The notes: generated by a model not told the origin, from the letters alone. A stretch of DNA of 64,000 nt from Bacillus sp. X1(2014) (GCF_007678255.1 NZ_VEED01000002.1:434001-498000); one strand, 5' to 3'; positions 17,221 to 26,557 are shown, counted from the stretch's first letter. Translations and numbers: made by a program.

Positions 17221-18600
17221 TTAAACATGAACTGCATGTCCAACGGCACTAAGTAATGCCTCATGGATTGCCTCAGAAAGACTTGGATGGGCAGCAATAA
17301 ATTGTTCCAAACTATCCGTTGTCAACTCAGCATGAAGCATGACGGTACCTTGCCCTATCAGTTCGGTGGCGTGGGGACCGACAATCGAAACCCCAACAAT
17401 TTCCCCATACTCTGGTTCAACTAACACCTTTACCTTTCCAGATTGTTCATTGGAAATTAACGCCTTCCCGTTTGCGGAGAATGGAAACTCCCCAACTCTT
17501 ATATCACCATATTGGTCGATGGCCTGCTTTTCCGTTATACCTACACTGGCAATCTCAGGTGAGGTATAAATGCAGCGGGGCACAGCACGATAATTTACAT
17601 GTGTATCGACTCCGCATGCGTTTAAAGCAGCAACTGTTCCTTCATGGAATGCCACATGGGCCAATTGAATCCCGCCGATAACGTCTCCACAGGCATAGAT
17701 ATTTGGAATGTTTGTTTGCATTTGCTCATTTACTCCAATTCCTTGTCTTGAAAAATCAATGCCGATGTTCTCAAGACCCAAGCTATTTACCCTTGGCTTG
17801 CGGCCAATCGAAACGAGGACCAAATCAGGCTCAACCTCATGGAGACCTTTATCGTTTTCTATAAACGCCTTCTTCTGATCCTTGTTTAAATCTTTTAGTC
17901 TAGTCGAAGAAAAGATAGTAACACCGTCGTTTTCAAGCTCCTTATGTAAGATCGTAGCTACATCTTTATCTTCTCCTGGCAGCAGCTGATCCGCCATCTC
18001 CACAATGGTGACTTTTGTTCCCAATCTGCTATAAATACTAGCAAATTCACAGCCGATTACACCTCCGCCGATAATTAGCAATGAGGAAGGAATGGACTGT
18101 AGCGACATCGCCTGACCACTATGAATGATCCAATCGCCGTCAAACGGTGCAAATGGCAGCTGGATCGGTTCAGAGCCAGCAGAGATAATTATTTTGTCTG
18201 CAGTTATCTCTTCTTGGTTCCCATTATGCTCAATTCGTAAAACCCGGCTCGTTAGGAAAGACGCCGAACCCTTTATTACCTTCACTTTATTTTTCCTCAT
18301 TAGATATTGGATTCCTTGAACCAGTGTCGAAACAATCTTGTTTTTACGGCCCTGAACGGAATTCCAATCGATACCAATGCTGCCAGAAGGCAGACGAATT
18401 CCAAACTCACTCGCATGTTGAAGTGTATTGTACACTCCAGCACTTTCTAAGAGGGCTTTCGTAGGCATGCACCCTTCATTTAAACATGTGCCTCCAAGAG
18501 GTCCCTGGTCTATTATTGTCACTTCATGACCCTGCTGGGCTGCAGTAATTGCAGCCACATATCCAGCAGGACCACCACCTATAATTGCGATCAGAGTCAT
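17221..18600 (-). CDS. acoL: Dihydrolipoyl dehydrogenase (E3) of acetoin dehydrogenase
   Basis: 459 aa FAD disulfide oxidoreductase that reoxidises the dihydrolipoyl group of AcoC with NAD. FAD motif G-G-G-P-A-G-Y at the N-terminus, redox-active G-G-T-C-L-N-E-G-C-M-P-T-K (about 36-48), NAD motif G-G-G-V-I-G-C-E-F, and C-terminal A-A-H-P-S-L-S-E with the catalytic His-Glu are all intact. It follows acoC with a 16-nt gap. Confidence 0.93.
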   Translation of the reverse strand: MTLIAIIGGGPAGYVAAITAAQQGHEVTIIDQGPLGGTCLNEGCMPTKALLESAGVYNTLQHASEFGIRLPSGSIGIDWNSVQGRKNKIVSTLVQGIQYLMRKNKVKVIKGSASFLTSRVLRIEHNGNQEEITADKIIISAGSEPIQLPFAPFDGDWIIHSGQAMSLQSIPSSLLIIGGGVIGCEFASIYSRLGTKVTIVEMADQLLPGEDKDVATILHKELENDGVTIFSSTRLKDLNKDQKKAFIENDKGLHEVEPDLVLVSIGRKPRVNSLGLENIGIDFSRQGIGVNEQMQTNIPNIYACGDVIGGIQLAHVAFHEGTVAALNACGVDTHVNYRAVPRCIYTSPEIASVGITEKQAIDQYGDIRVGEFPFSANGKALISNEQSGKVKVLVEPEYGEIVGVSIVGPHATELIGQGTVMLHAELTTDSLEQFIAAHPSLSEAIHEALLSAVGHAVHV

Positions 18601-18616
18601 AAGAGTTCCCTTCTTT

Positions 18617-19849
18617 CTATAAAAGCATGGTTATCGGCTCTTCTAAATACTGCTTGATCGTTTGTAAAAATGCTGCAGCTGGAGCTCCATCAAGTACACG
18701 GTGGTCAAATGTCAAACTGAGCGGAAGAATGCTTCTTCTTTCTAAATTTTCACCAATATAGGTTGGGGTATCATAAACAGCACCGACACCAAGAATCCCT
18801 GTTTCAGGTGGATTTAAGACTGGTGTGAAATGCTCAACACCATAGGACCCGAGATTACTAATCGTAAACGTGGAACCTTGCATTTCCTCGTGAGTAAGCT
18901 GAGTTTGTCTTGCTTTTTGTGCCAGGGTTTTAATACTTCGAGACAAATCAATAAGTGAACAACTCTCAGCATTGCGGATGACTGGAACCACTAACCCTTT
19001 TTCAAGCGCAACTGCCATGCCAAGATGAACGTTCCTAAACAAATGAATTTTATCGTCCATATACGCACTATTCATCTCGCCGTGCTTCTGCAGTGAGAGC
19101 ACAACGGCACGAGCAATAAAGTCGGTCACCGTTATTTTTTGATCAAAACGATTTTGAACAGTTTTGGCTATTTGCTTTTGTAAAGCCATTAAATCCGTCA
19201 CATCGGCCTTCATGTTAATCGTTAGCTGTGCTGTTTTTTGCAGGCTGTCAAACATTCGTCCAGCAATCACTTTTCGGATTCCACTGAGGGGGATTTGCTG
19301 GGTCTCCTCTATTGGGTTCACCGGAGTTTCGACTGTTTCCTTTTTCTCCTCTGCCTGAGGCGAAGCTGAATTTTTTATGGTTGCCTCTACATCTTCCTTT
19401 GTTATTCTTCCTCCAGGCCCCGTTCCTTTGATATTTTCAATAGTAAGGTTGGCTGCCTCCGCGATTTTCCTTGCGACTGGGGAAATTTTCACGCGATTCC
19501 GAGCCGCTTTTACTGAAGTGATAGACTCTTGTTTTTCATTTACAGATGTGGCATTTTCCACTTCAGTTTTTTGGGCTTCTTCGACTGCCAACGCAGCAGC
19601 TACTTCTTCACCCGGAATTCCGATATAACAAATCACAGTCCCAGGAGGAACCCCTTCTCCTTCGGGAACAGCAATTTTCAATACTGTTCCTTCCGCAGGA
19701 GATTCCACATCAATTTCAATTTTTTCTGAACTGACGCTTGCAATCGATTCCCCCTTTTCGACAGGGTCTCCGACTCCTTTATTCCATATCGATACAGTGC
19801 CTTCTTTCATGGCCATTCCCAATTTCGGCATCACAACTTCTACCGCCAT
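18617..19849 (-). CDS. acoC: Acetoin dehydrogenase E2 (dihydrolipoamide acetyltransferase)
   Basis: 410 aa, three domains. An N-terminal lipoyl domain has the modified Lys in S-S-E-K-I-E-I-D. A peripheral subunit-binding domain follows (I-S-P-V-A-R-K-I-A to T-K-E-D-V-E, about 122-158), then a C-terminal catalytic domain with D-H-R-V-L-D-G-A. Linkers are rich in Glu, Thr and Pro. It takes the acetyl group released from acetoin by AcoAB and passes it to CoA. One lipoyl domain only, as usual for AcoC. Confidence 0.93.
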   Translation of the reverse strand: MAVEVVMPKLGMAMKEGTVSIWNKGVGDPVEKGESIASVSSEKIEIDVESPAEGTVLKIAVPEGEGVPPGTVICYIGIPGEEVAAALAVEEAQKTEVENATSVNEKQESITSVKAARNRVKISPVARKIAEAANLTIENIKGTGPGGRITKEDVEATIKNSASPQAEEKKETVETPVNPIEETQQIPLSGIRKVIAGRMFDSLQKTAQLTINMKADVTDLMALQKQIAKTVQNRFDQKITVTDFIARAVVLSLQKHGEMNSAYMDDKIHLFRNVHLGMAVALEKGLVVPVIRNAESCSLIDLSRSIKTLAQKARQTQLTHEEMQGSTFTISNLGSYGVEHFTPVLNPPETGILGVGAVYDTPTYIGENLERRSILPLSLTFDHRVLDGAPAAAFLQTIKQYLEEPITMLL

Positions 19850-19876
19850 GTTGATCTCTCCTTCCCGCTCTCTGAT

Positions 19877-20905
19877 TTATACTTCTAGAGGTACACCTAC
19901 TAGTTCTGCTGCCACTTTGACAACTGTTTCTACTTTAGGCAGATAAATATCTTCGAGGACCGGTGAGAAAGGTACAGGCGTGTGCGGTGCCGTAATTCGT
20001 TTAATTGGGGCATCAAGTGTATCAAACCCTTTATCGGCAACTAGTGCTGCAATATCCGTAGCAATACTGCATCTTGGATTGGCTTCATCAATAACGATTA
20101 AACGGTTGGTTTTTGCTACAGACGAAAGAATTGTTTCTTCATCCATCGGTGACAGGCTGCGTGGATCAACGACTTCCACTTCAATTCCCTTCTCTGAAAG
20201 TTGCTCAGCAGCTTCCAATGCAGTATGTACCATTTTGCCAACCGCTACAATGGTTACATCTGACCCTTCCCGCTTGATATCTGCTTTACCAATCGGAATC
20301 GTATAATAACCTTCTGGAACATCGCCTGTCATATTATAGAGTGTTTTATCCTCAAAAAAGATGACAGGATCGTTATCTTCGATCGCTGCGAGTAATAATC
20401 CTTTTGCTTCATAAGGTGTGGATGGGACAACCACTTTTACACCCGGAATCGCAGTAAACAGAGCATATAAACTTTGGGAGTGCTGGGCAGCCGCTCTAAA
20501 TCCGGCACCATGCATGGTTCGAATGGTAACTGGAACCTGGGCCTTGCCCCCAAACATATAGCGAAACTTTGCCCCTTGATTTAATACTTCATCTAAACAG
20601 CTTCCAATAAAGTCGTTAAACATTAATTCAGCAATTGGCCTTAAACCGGTTGAGGCCGCCGCCATCGCTGCTCCCATATAACCTGCTTCTGTAATTGGGG
20701 TATCCAAAATTCTTTCCCGACCAAACTCCTGAACAAGTCCTTTCGTGACCCCTAGAACTCCGCCCCATGCATCTTCGTCCTGCAAGTGATCCACTTCAGC
20801 CCCGCCGGCCACGTCCTCACCTAATAAAATGACATTTTCGTCCTTACGCATTGCAAGTTTCATAGCCTCATTTATCGCTGCTGACATACTCAATTTCCTT
20901 GCCAT
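19877..20905 (-). CDS. acoB: Acetoin dehydrogenase E1 beta subunit
   Basis: 342 aa transketolase-like beta subunit of the thiamine-diphosphate E1. G-E-D-V near the N-terminus, D-T-P-I-T-E-A-G-Y-M-G-A-A, and the C-terminal domain with V-D-P-R-S-L-S-P-M-D fit the AcoB/PdhB family. The site AAGGAGG lies 7 nt before the ATG. A 117-bp gap separates it from acoA; no promoter or terminator is clear in it. Confidence 0.92.
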   Translation of the reverse strand: MARKLSMSAAINEAMKLAMRKDENVILLGEDVAGGAEVDHLQDEDAWGGVLGVTKGLVQEFGRERILDTPITEAGYMGAAMAAASTGLRPIAELMFNDFIGSCLDEVLNQGAKFRYMFGGKAQVPVTIRTMHGAGFRAAAQHSQSLYALFTAIPGVKVVVPSTPYEAKGLLLAAIEDNDPVIFFEDKTLYNMTGDVPEGYYTIPIGKADIKREGSDVTIVAVGKMVHTALEAAEQLSEKGIEVEVVDPRSLSPMDEETILSSVAKTNRLIVIDEANPRCSIATDIAALVADKGFDTLDAPIKRITAPHTPVPFSPVLEDIYLPKVETVVKVAAELVGVPLEV

Positions 20906-21022
20906 AATCGAATTCCTCCTTTTAATTAGTCGATCAATAAAATGACTAAATTCTAAACTTATTAATCGGGGCTGCTCCTATAAGCCGTCCTTTTTGAATC
21001 ACCAATTTCAGGGTTCTCTATT

Positions 21023-22015
21023 TTAATAAGACACATAAACATCGGTTAACAACTCAGAAGAACTTGGGTACGGGCTCTCTTCACTGAACTTCACAGCTTG
21101 ATTTACCGCTTCTTTAACTGAGTTTTCTAATTTGGTTAATTCGTTTTCAGCTAACAGCCCCTGGCTTAGCAAGTGATTTCTAAAAAGTAGAATGGCATCT
21201 TTATCCGTTTTATGCTCGACCTTTTCTTGGTCCGTTTTGTATTTTTGGGCATCTCCTTCGAAATGGCCATAATTTCGATACGTCACACATTCAATTAGTG
21301 TTGGACCTTCCCCGCGGCGTGCCCTTGCAACAGCTTCTTCTGCTGCTTGGTAGACTGCGAGAACATCTTTTCCATCTACCTTAATACCTGGGATATTATA
21401 TCCAATCGCCCGATCAACAATGGATTTACAGCTTGACGCATAGGTAAATGGAGTAGCCTCTGCATAGCCGTTATTTTCGGCAACAAAAACGACTGGAAGA
21501 TTCCAAATAGCAGCAAGATTAATTCCTTCATGGAAGGTCCCGTGGTTTTGGGCGCCATCTCCAAAGAAACAAACGCTTACATCCTCAGTCTTCTTATACT
21601 TAGCTGTTAAAGCAGAACCGCATGCGAGAGGAAAGCCACCGCCTACAATTCCATTCGCACCCAGCATCCCTTTATCAAGGTCGGCAATATGCATAGATCC
21701 GCCCTTTCCTTTGCATAAACCAGTTACTTTCCCGTAAATTTCCGCCATCATCCCATTTAAATCACAGCCTTTGGCAATACAATGACCGTGTCCGCGATGG
21801 GTACTTGTTATACTATCTTTATCAGTTAAATGGGCACAAACGCCCACAGCAACGGCTTCTTCTCCTGCGTATAAATGAACAAATCCTGGCAAGATTCCCT
21901 GTGCAAATAACTCATGCACACTGTCCTCAAAGTTTCGGATTTCTAGCATTTTTTGATACATCCATTGTGCTTTTTCCTTTGTTAAAGCTACATCTTTACT
22001 ATCCATCGTTCTCAT
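21023..22015 (-). CDS. acoA: Acetoin dehydrogenase E1 alpha subunit
   Basis: 330 aa alpha subunit of the thiamine-diphosphate E1 that splits acetoin into acetaldehyde and an acetyl group for AcoC. The TPP motif runs from F-F-G-D-G-A-Q-N to V-V-F-V-A-E-N-N, and S-T-H-R-G-H-G-H-C-I-A-K-G precedes it. The frame is open 24 codons further up, but that would start above the sigma-54 promoter (22057-22073). The ATG at 22015 has GGGAGG upstream and lies about 30 nt after the expected transcription start. First gene of the operon. Confidence 0.93.
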   Translation of the reverse strand: MRTMDSKDVALTKEKAQWMYQKMLEIRNFEDSVHELFAQGILPGFVHLYAGEEAVAVGVCAHLTDKDSITSTHRGHGHCIAKGCDLNGMMAEIYGKVTGLCKGKGGSMHIADLDKGMLGANGIVGGGFPLACGSALTAKYKKTEDVSVCFFGDGAQNHGTFHEGINLAAIWNLPVVFVAENNGYAEATPFTYASSCKSIVDRAIGYNIPGIKVDGKDVLAVYQAAEEAVARARRGEGPTLIECVTYRNYGHFEGDAQKYKTDQEKVEHKTDKDAILLFRNHLLSQGLLAENELTKLENSVKEAVNQAVKFSEESPYPSSSELLTDVYVSY

Positions 22016-22056
22016 TTTTTCAGCCTCCCTGGAAAAATTCATTACAACTTTATTAA

Positions 22057-22073
22057 TGCAAGAACCGTGCCAA
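22057..22073 (-). promoter_or_regulatory. Sigma-54 (-24/-12) promoter of the aco operon
   Basis: Minus strand TTGGCACG (22066-22073), four bases, TTGCA (22057-22061). The invariant GG and GC are 10 bp apart. This matches the SigL/RpoN consensus essentially perfectly and sits directly before acoA, with the sigma-54 activator gene acoR in the same locus. Confidence 0.93.
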
Positions 22074-22120
22074 AAAACGGAAGTCATATTCTCAATGCCT
22101 TAACGAAAATTCAGGTACAA

Positions 22121-22164
22121 AAAAAGAGACAAAACGAAACAACTGTCTCGTTTTGTCTCTTTTT
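22121..22164. terminator. Long perfect hairpin upstream of the sigma-54 promoter
   Basis: A perfect 17-bp inverted repeat, AAAAAGAGACAAAACGA (22121-22137) and its complement (22148-22164), has a 10-nt loop and T-runs on both strands. It probably ends leftward transcripts from the small ORF region and insulates the aco promoter. Because it sits about 50-90 bp upstream of the -24 box, a second role as an activator site cannot be excluded. Confidence 0.75.
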
Positions 22165-22429
22165 GATTACTTTCCAGGTGGCTACTTAAATTAATTTTCC
22201 ATAAAGGCTTAGTAAATTTGCTTCTTAGCCTTTTTATCGCAAGAGGTTGGAGAAAATATATTCTTATCTAGTGATCTCATCTTATCGATTGTTGAATATG
22301 ACACTTGCTGCTGAATCTCTGCATCTGAATTTCTTTTCACTTTATTTAAATATCATAGTGGGCTAGTCATGAAAACCATCATTCTATGTATATTAAAAAA
22401 GGACCGTTCAACTAAATAGAGATTCTCTC

Positions 22430-22567
22430 TTATTGTTTTTTAATAGGCGAAACAACCGCATATAAATTTTCACTTGGATCCGAGACCTTGATCTCAACAA
22501 TTTTATATCCATTCCCTCCATTTTTGCAGTCGTTTTCCCTTGATGTTTTGAATTGAATGTTATTCAT
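22430..22567 (-). CDS. Small protein of unknown function, 45 aa
   Basis: An ATG at 22567 follows an AAGGAAG site and opens a 45-codon frame. The product is soluble and mixed in charge, with an N-terminal N-I-Q-F-K-T-S-R-E-N-D-C-K-N and an ending V-V-S-P-I-K-K-Q. No family is recognised. Further left, another short frame (about 22210-22350, ending K-K-A-K-K-Q-I-Y) lacks a good start and may be decayed. Coding status is uncertain. Confidence 0.4.
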   Translation of the reverse strand: MNNIQFKTSRENDCKNGGNGYKIVEIKVSDPSENLYAVVSPIKKQ

Positions 22568-22693
22568 TGTTCCTACTTCCTTCCTAGAAAAATTTCTCAC
22601 AGAAGTTACTATATGCTGTATGTTTTAAATATGTGCATGAATTTTTTTCAAAGTGCTTATGTTTTTCATTTATTTAAATTACATAATTCGCTT

Positions 22694-22720
22694 GAAAAGG
22701 GCTGCCATATCTGGCAGCCC
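22694..22720 (-). terminator. Terminator of relP
   Basis: GGGCTGCCA (22699-22707) and TGGCAGCCC (22712-22720) make a perfect 9-bp GC-rich stem with a 4-nt loop, followed by TTTT on the minus strand. It starts 3 nt after the relP stop. Confidence 0.9.
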
Positions 22721-22722
22721 GC

Positions 22723-23463
22723 TTAGTTTTCTTCATCTTTAAAGATTGACTTTATTAAAGTATGAGGGATATTCAGTGTTTCATCGAAAAAAATGGGAAC
22801 ATCTTCTCCATTTCCCCTTTTTTTGAGGGTAGCTACTTCATTATTTATCTTCTCCATTTTGAAATCCAACTCAGAAGCTGAAAGTGCTGCCTCTTTTAAA
22901 TCATTTTTTATCCGCTCTGGTATTTCCTTGTCATATTTATAGTATATTTTATGTTCCAGACTTGCCCAAAAATCCATGGCAATTGTTCGTATTTGCAGCT
23001 CCACGAACACCATTTCTACTTTGTCTGACATAAAAACAGGGATTTTAATAATTAGATGGAGACTCTGATAACCGTTCGGTTTTGGATTCTTTATATAATC
23101 CTTCCTTTTAACTAACTCTACATCCTTTTGATTTTCAATGATTTGACTTATTTTATAGACATCCGTGATAAAGGGACAAACAATCCGAATCCCTGCAATG
23201 TCTTTAATATTCTCTTTAATGGATTCCAAAGAAAAATTAAGGTTTTTCGCTTGCAACTTCTTTAGAATACTATCCGGTGATTTTAGCCTCGAATTTGTAT
23301 GTTCAATTGGGTTATATTCATGGATGTGAATAAATTCTTCTTTTAAAATATTTATTTTTGTATTCATTTCATCCAATCCAAATTTATACATTAATGAAAA
23401 CCGTTTTAATTCGTTTCTCATATTCCTTAGCTTAATCATATGCTGTTGGGCTAACTCTTCCAT
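22723..23463 (-). CDS. relP: Small alarmone synthetase RelP/YwaC
   Basis: 246 aa single-domain (p)ppGpp synthetase. It carries K-F-x-L-D near the N-terminus, H-N-P-I-E-H-T-like spacing (Y-N-P-I-E-H-T-N-S-R-L-K-S), D-I-A-G-I-R-I-V-C-P-F, R-K-D-Y-I-K-N-P-K-P-N-G-Y-Q-S-L-H-L and E-L-Q-I-R-T-I-A-M-D-F-W-A-S-L-E-H-K-I-Y-Y-K. These match B. subtilis YwaC closely. It is about 35 residues longer at the C-terminus than YwaC. There is no hydrolase domain, so its product must be removed by another enzyme. Monocistronic, with its own terminator. Confidence 0.92.
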   Translation of the reverse strand: MEELAQQHMIKLRNMRNELKRFSLMYKFGLDEMNTKINILKEEFIHIHEYNPIEHTNSRLKSPDSILKKLQAKNLNFSLESIKENIKDIAGIRIVCPFITDVYKISQIIENQKDVELVKRKDYIKNPKPNGYQSLHLIIKIPVFMSDKVEMVFVELQIRTIAMDFWASLEHKIYYKYDKEIPERIKNDLKEAALSASELDFKMEKINNEVATLKKRGNGEDVPIFFDETLNIPHTLIKSIFKDEEN

Positions 23464-23563
23464 TAATAAAATGTCTCCTTTAAACAGAACTAATCCATTA
23501 GTAAATAGTTTTACGGTTGCTATCTTATCTTAGACCCTTTGTTTTATTTTGCCCAAAACGATC

Positions 23564-24019
23564 CTAAATAATGGCTTTAAATGAATGCCGAATGACATCC
23601 CCTCGGCTAATGATCCCAACCAACACCCCGTTTCGTTCTACCGGCAGCTTTTTAATTTGTCTTTTACCTAAGAGGGCTGCAATATTTTCTATTTCTTCAT
23701 TCCATGAAACTTTGAGAACTTTTCTTTTAGCAATTTCAAGAACATTCTTATTTAGCAATCTTTGTACTCTTTCGTCGAATTCCTCATCATCCCCCTGGAT
23801 AGTGAAGCTATAGGAAAAAGTATCAAAAAATCGATCCTCATGCTTGCCAATATATCGCATGATATCACCATCACTCACATACCCAACAATTTCGTTTCTG
23901 TCATTGACCACAGGAAGTCCGCTGATACCATAAGTAATGAATTTCTCGATGACCGATCGCACTGATTCGTTTTCCTTAACTTTATAGACTTGTTGAATCA
24001 TAATCTCATATGCTTTCAT
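23564..24019 (-). CDS. CBS-domain pair protein
   Basis: 151 aa made of two CBS motifs. The first (about 5-62) has G-I-S-G-L-P-V-V-N-D-R-N-E-I-V-G-Y-V-S-D-G-D-I-M and the second (about 88-147) R-Q-I-K-K-L-P-V-E-R-N-G-V-L-V-G-I-I-S-R-G-D-V-I. Such stand-alone pairs usually bind adenine nucleotides or related ligands and act as sensors. A good AGGAG site precedes the ATG. No partner gene is evident; being next to relP may be chance. Confidence 0.88.
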   Translation of the reverse strand: MKAYEIMIQQVYKVKENESVRSVIEKFITYGISGLPVVNDRNEIVGYVSDGDIMRYIGKHEDRFFDTFSYSFTIQGDDEEFDERVQRLLNKNVLEIAKRKVLKVSWNEEIENIAALLGKRQIKKLPVERNGVLVGIISRGDVIRHSFKAII

Positions 24020-24241
24020 TATTTATTCTCCTATGCAAAGTTTAGTGAATTATTTCACATTAACCCGTAACTAGTTGGCCTTTCTTTAACGTGCGTTTAT
24101 TACCTTCATATCTTTAAATACCCTGCACAAACACCTGCTGAAAGAGTTTAGTTAGAACCGTACAACTAATACGGCACCTAACTATCAGAATAAACGGCCC
24201 CATGATGCTTTTTTCCATGCAAACCGTTTCCAAGAGATTCA

Positions 24242-24736
24242 TTATGTCGGGAAAATATTATGTTTTTTTGCCTCGTGTAAGCCATCTTTAATTTTTTCTA
24301 GCAAATTCACCAAGAGCTGTTGTTCTTCTTCGGTTGTCTTTGAGAAAATATTTGTCACATGGTTACTATATAAGGGCGATAATGTGTTTAAAACGCTACT
24401 TCCTTTTTCAGTTAAATAAATGGCTGTTTTTCTCCGGTCATCGAGAATATCCCTTCTAATAAAACCATCCTTTTCCAGACCATCCAATAAACCCGTCATC
24501 GTGGACCTGGTTACTCCTATTTCATCAGCTAACTCTGAAGGGTTAAGAGGACGTTCATGGTTTAGGACTGATAGGAGAACTTTTAATTTTCCATTAGACA
24601 ATCCGAAATACGATAACTTGGAAGTTACCTCATATTCCAACTCTCTTGCCACTCCCAATAGTTGAATTAATACTTCAAAGTGGCGATCCCCAATAAAAGG
24701 GTTCATTGTTAAATTTGGATTTATATTCTTGTCCAA
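24242..24736 (-). CDS. MarR-family transcriptional regulator
   Basis: 164 aa winged-helix regulator. The DNA-binding part includes L-N-P-S-E-L-A-D-E-I-G-V-T-R-S-T-M-T-G-L-L-D-G-L and the wing D-D-R-R-K-T-A-I-Y-L-T-E-K-G. Translation seems to begin at TTG 24736, with GGGGTG 5 nt upstream. Its promoter holds a perfect 15-bp-arm palindrome over the -10, pointing to autorepression. Target genes are unknown; the ABC operon next to it is upstream and reads toward it. Confidence 0.9.
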   Translation of the reverse strand: MDKNINPNLTMNPFIGDRHFEVLIQLLGVARELEYEVTSKLSYFGLSNGKLKVLLSVLNHERPLNPSELADEIGVTRSTMTGLLDGLEKDGFIRRDILDDRRKTAIYLTEKGSSVLNTLSPLYSNHVTNIFSKTTEEEQQLLVNLLEKIKDGLHEAKKHNIFPT

Positions 24737-24752
24737 TGTATCACCCCTTCAC

Positions 24753-24798
24753 AATAATAAGCCACCTAATTATAAGGTGGCTTATTATTATTTGTCAA
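24753..24798 (-). promoter_or_regulatory. marR-type promoter with palindromic operator
   Basis: TTGACA (24793-24798) and TATAAT (24769-24774), both consensus, are 18 bp apart on the minus strand. AATAATAAGCCACCT (24753-24767) and its perfect complement (24775-24789) flank a 7-bp centre that contains the -10. This is the layout of a self-repressing MarR gene. Confidence 0.85.
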
Positions 24799-24893
24799 CG
24801 CGTTACTATGGTAGCAACATGTAAAAGGTGTAAAATTTGCTCAGAAATTTTTCATTGGAGAAATAGTATACATCTATCGCTTTTTATTTTAGT

Positions 24894-25775
24894 TTAATCA
24901 AAATGGTAGATTTTCTGTAATTTTTTGCCGGCCATATTTACTAACCAGTACATCACGACAGAAAGAATAGCCAAAATGGTGATACTGGTCATCACTAGAT
25001 TCATTTGGAACACTTGACCTCCGTAAGTAATGAGGAAGCCTAAGCCCGCTTTGGAGGAAAGGAATTCACCCATAATTACACCTACAAGGGTTAGCCCGAC
25101 ATTCACTTTCATTGTCGCCACAAAATTGGGGATGCTGGCTGGAAGAACGACCATCTTCAGCATTTGCCAGCGCGTAGCACCGAATGACTCCATCAGCTTC
25201 ATTTTGCCTTTCGAGATCTCCTGGAAGCCGGAGTGGACCATAATGACGGTGACAATAATTGAGATAGCAATCGCCATTCCATAGATGGATAGCTGGTCCC
25301 CGAGCCAGATGTAGAAAATAGGACCAAGTGCCACTTTCGGTAAAGCATTTAGCACGACAATATAAGGCTCGACCACTTCGGAAAGAAAACGGGAACTCCA
25401 AAGCAGGATGGCAAGGAGCGTACCTATCACCATAGATACGATGAAACCTAAGATGGTTTCTTTCGTGGTAATCCATGTGTGATGCAAAATCTCGCCTTTG
25501 ATTAACAATTCTTTAAAAGAAGCAAAAATTTGGGAAGGTTTACTTGTCAACATCGTATCAATCCAACTCATGTTTGCCGCTAATTCCCAAACTCCTAAAA
25601 ACACGAAGAGCACTAGCCATTGTGCCAAGCGAATCGATAGGTTGCGATTCCGCTGCTTTCGTAAATAGGATGAATATTGAATGCTGGGCGATTTTTCGTT
25701 TGGTGTCCTCTGAATGAAAGGTTCCGCTGCGACATCGCTTGAGGCTGTCATTATTTTAGGGTTAGGTACGGACAT
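24894..25775 (-). CDS. ABC transporter permease (SsuC/TauC/ThiX type)
   Basis: 293 aa inner-membrane permease with about six hydrophobic segments, from W-L-V-L-F-V-F-L-G-V-W-E-L to the C-terminal I-L-A-I-L-S-V-V-M-Y-W-L. The EAA-type loop is in M-E-S-F-G-A-T-R-W-Q-M-L-K-M-V-V-L-P-A-S-I-P. The start at 25775 follows GGAAG and overlaps the ATPase stop by 14 nt. It forms a full importer with the next two genes. Substrate is not evident. Confidence 0.88.
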   Translation of the reverse strand: MSVPNPKIMTASSDVAAEPFIQRTPNEKSPSIQYSSYLRKQRNRNLSIRLAQWLVLFVFLGVWELAANMSWIDTMLTSKPSQIFASFKELLIKGEILHHTWITTKETILGFIVSMVIGTLLAILLWSSRFLSEVVEPYIVVLNALPKVALGPIFYIWLGDQLSIYGMAIAISIIVTVIMVHSGFQEISKGKMKLMESFGATRWQMLKMVVLPASIPNFVATMKVNVGLTLVGVIMGEFLSSKAGLGFLITYGGQVFQMNLVMTSITILAILSVVMYWLVNMAGKKLQKIYHFD

Positions 25776-26538
25776 TTTCTTCCAACTCCCTCCAAATGGT
25801 ATTAAAGTAAGTATGGTATTCTGGGGTCTCCCTCGTATGAAAAGGAGAAGGCCTTCCGTGTTCATTGGCAAATTCAATTCGATAGTCGGATTGAATGGTA
25901 CTTGGTCTTCGGGACATCACGATGACTCGATCGGCCATAGAGATAGCCTCTGAGATATCATGGGTGACTAAGATAGCTGTTTTCCCTTGCTCGCGCAGAA
26001 TGGAGGAAATTTCATCCGATAAATTCAAACGGGTTTGATAGTCTAACGCAGAAAATGGTTCGTCCAACAGCAGGATCTCCGGCATTACAACTAACGTTCG
26101 TATTAAGGCAACTCGTTGCCGCATTCCCCCAGAAAGCTGTTTCGGACTGTGATGGACAAATTCTCCTAAACCATAGCGGTGCAAGAGATCCAAGGCACGT
26201 TCCTTCGCTTCTTTTCGATCCATTCCGCGGATTTCAGCCCCAACTAGGACATTGTTCAATATATCTCTCCATTCAAATAGGTGATCATGCTGCAGCATAT
26301 ATCCGATTCGCTTGGATGGTTCCTTCACTTTTTCACCGAAAAGCCTGACCTCTCCTTCTGTCGGTATAATCATCCCCGAAATGAGAGAAAGCAGAGTACT
26401 TTTCCCACAGCCGCTCGGACCGACAATGCTGATGAACTCTCCCTCCTGGATTGAGAGATTGATATGTTGCAGAGCCTTTGTCTCCTCTTTTGGTGTAAAG
26501 TAATGCAAGGATACATCCTGCAATTCGATTTGCGTCAT
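25762..26538 (-). CDS. ABC transporter ATP-binding protein
   Basis: 258 aa nucleotide-binding subunit of the nitrate/sulfonate/taurine group. Walker [11 protein letters not shown]-loop L-Q-H-D-H-L-F-E-W-R, signature L-S-G-G-M-R-Q-R, Walker B I-L-L-L-D-E-P-F and the H-loop V-T-H-D-I-S-E are intact. The ATG at 26538 follows AGGAG at 9 nt; the frame is open 21 codons more but would overlap the binding-protein gene. Confidence 0.9.
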   Translation of the reverse strand: MTQIELQDVSLHYFTPKEETKALQHINLSIQEGEFISIVGPSGCGKSTLLSLISGMIIPTEGEVRLFGEKVKEPSKRIGYMLQHDHLFEWRDILNNVLVGAEIRGMDRKEAKERALDLLHRYGLGEFVHHSPKQLSGGMRQRVALIRTLVVMPEILLLDEPFSALDYQTRLNLSDEISSILREQGKTAILVTHDISEAISMADRVIVMSRRPSTIQSDYRIEFANEHGRPSPFHTRETPEYHTYFNTIWRELEENVRT

Positions 26539-26557
26539 TACTTTCAGCTCCTTCCCC

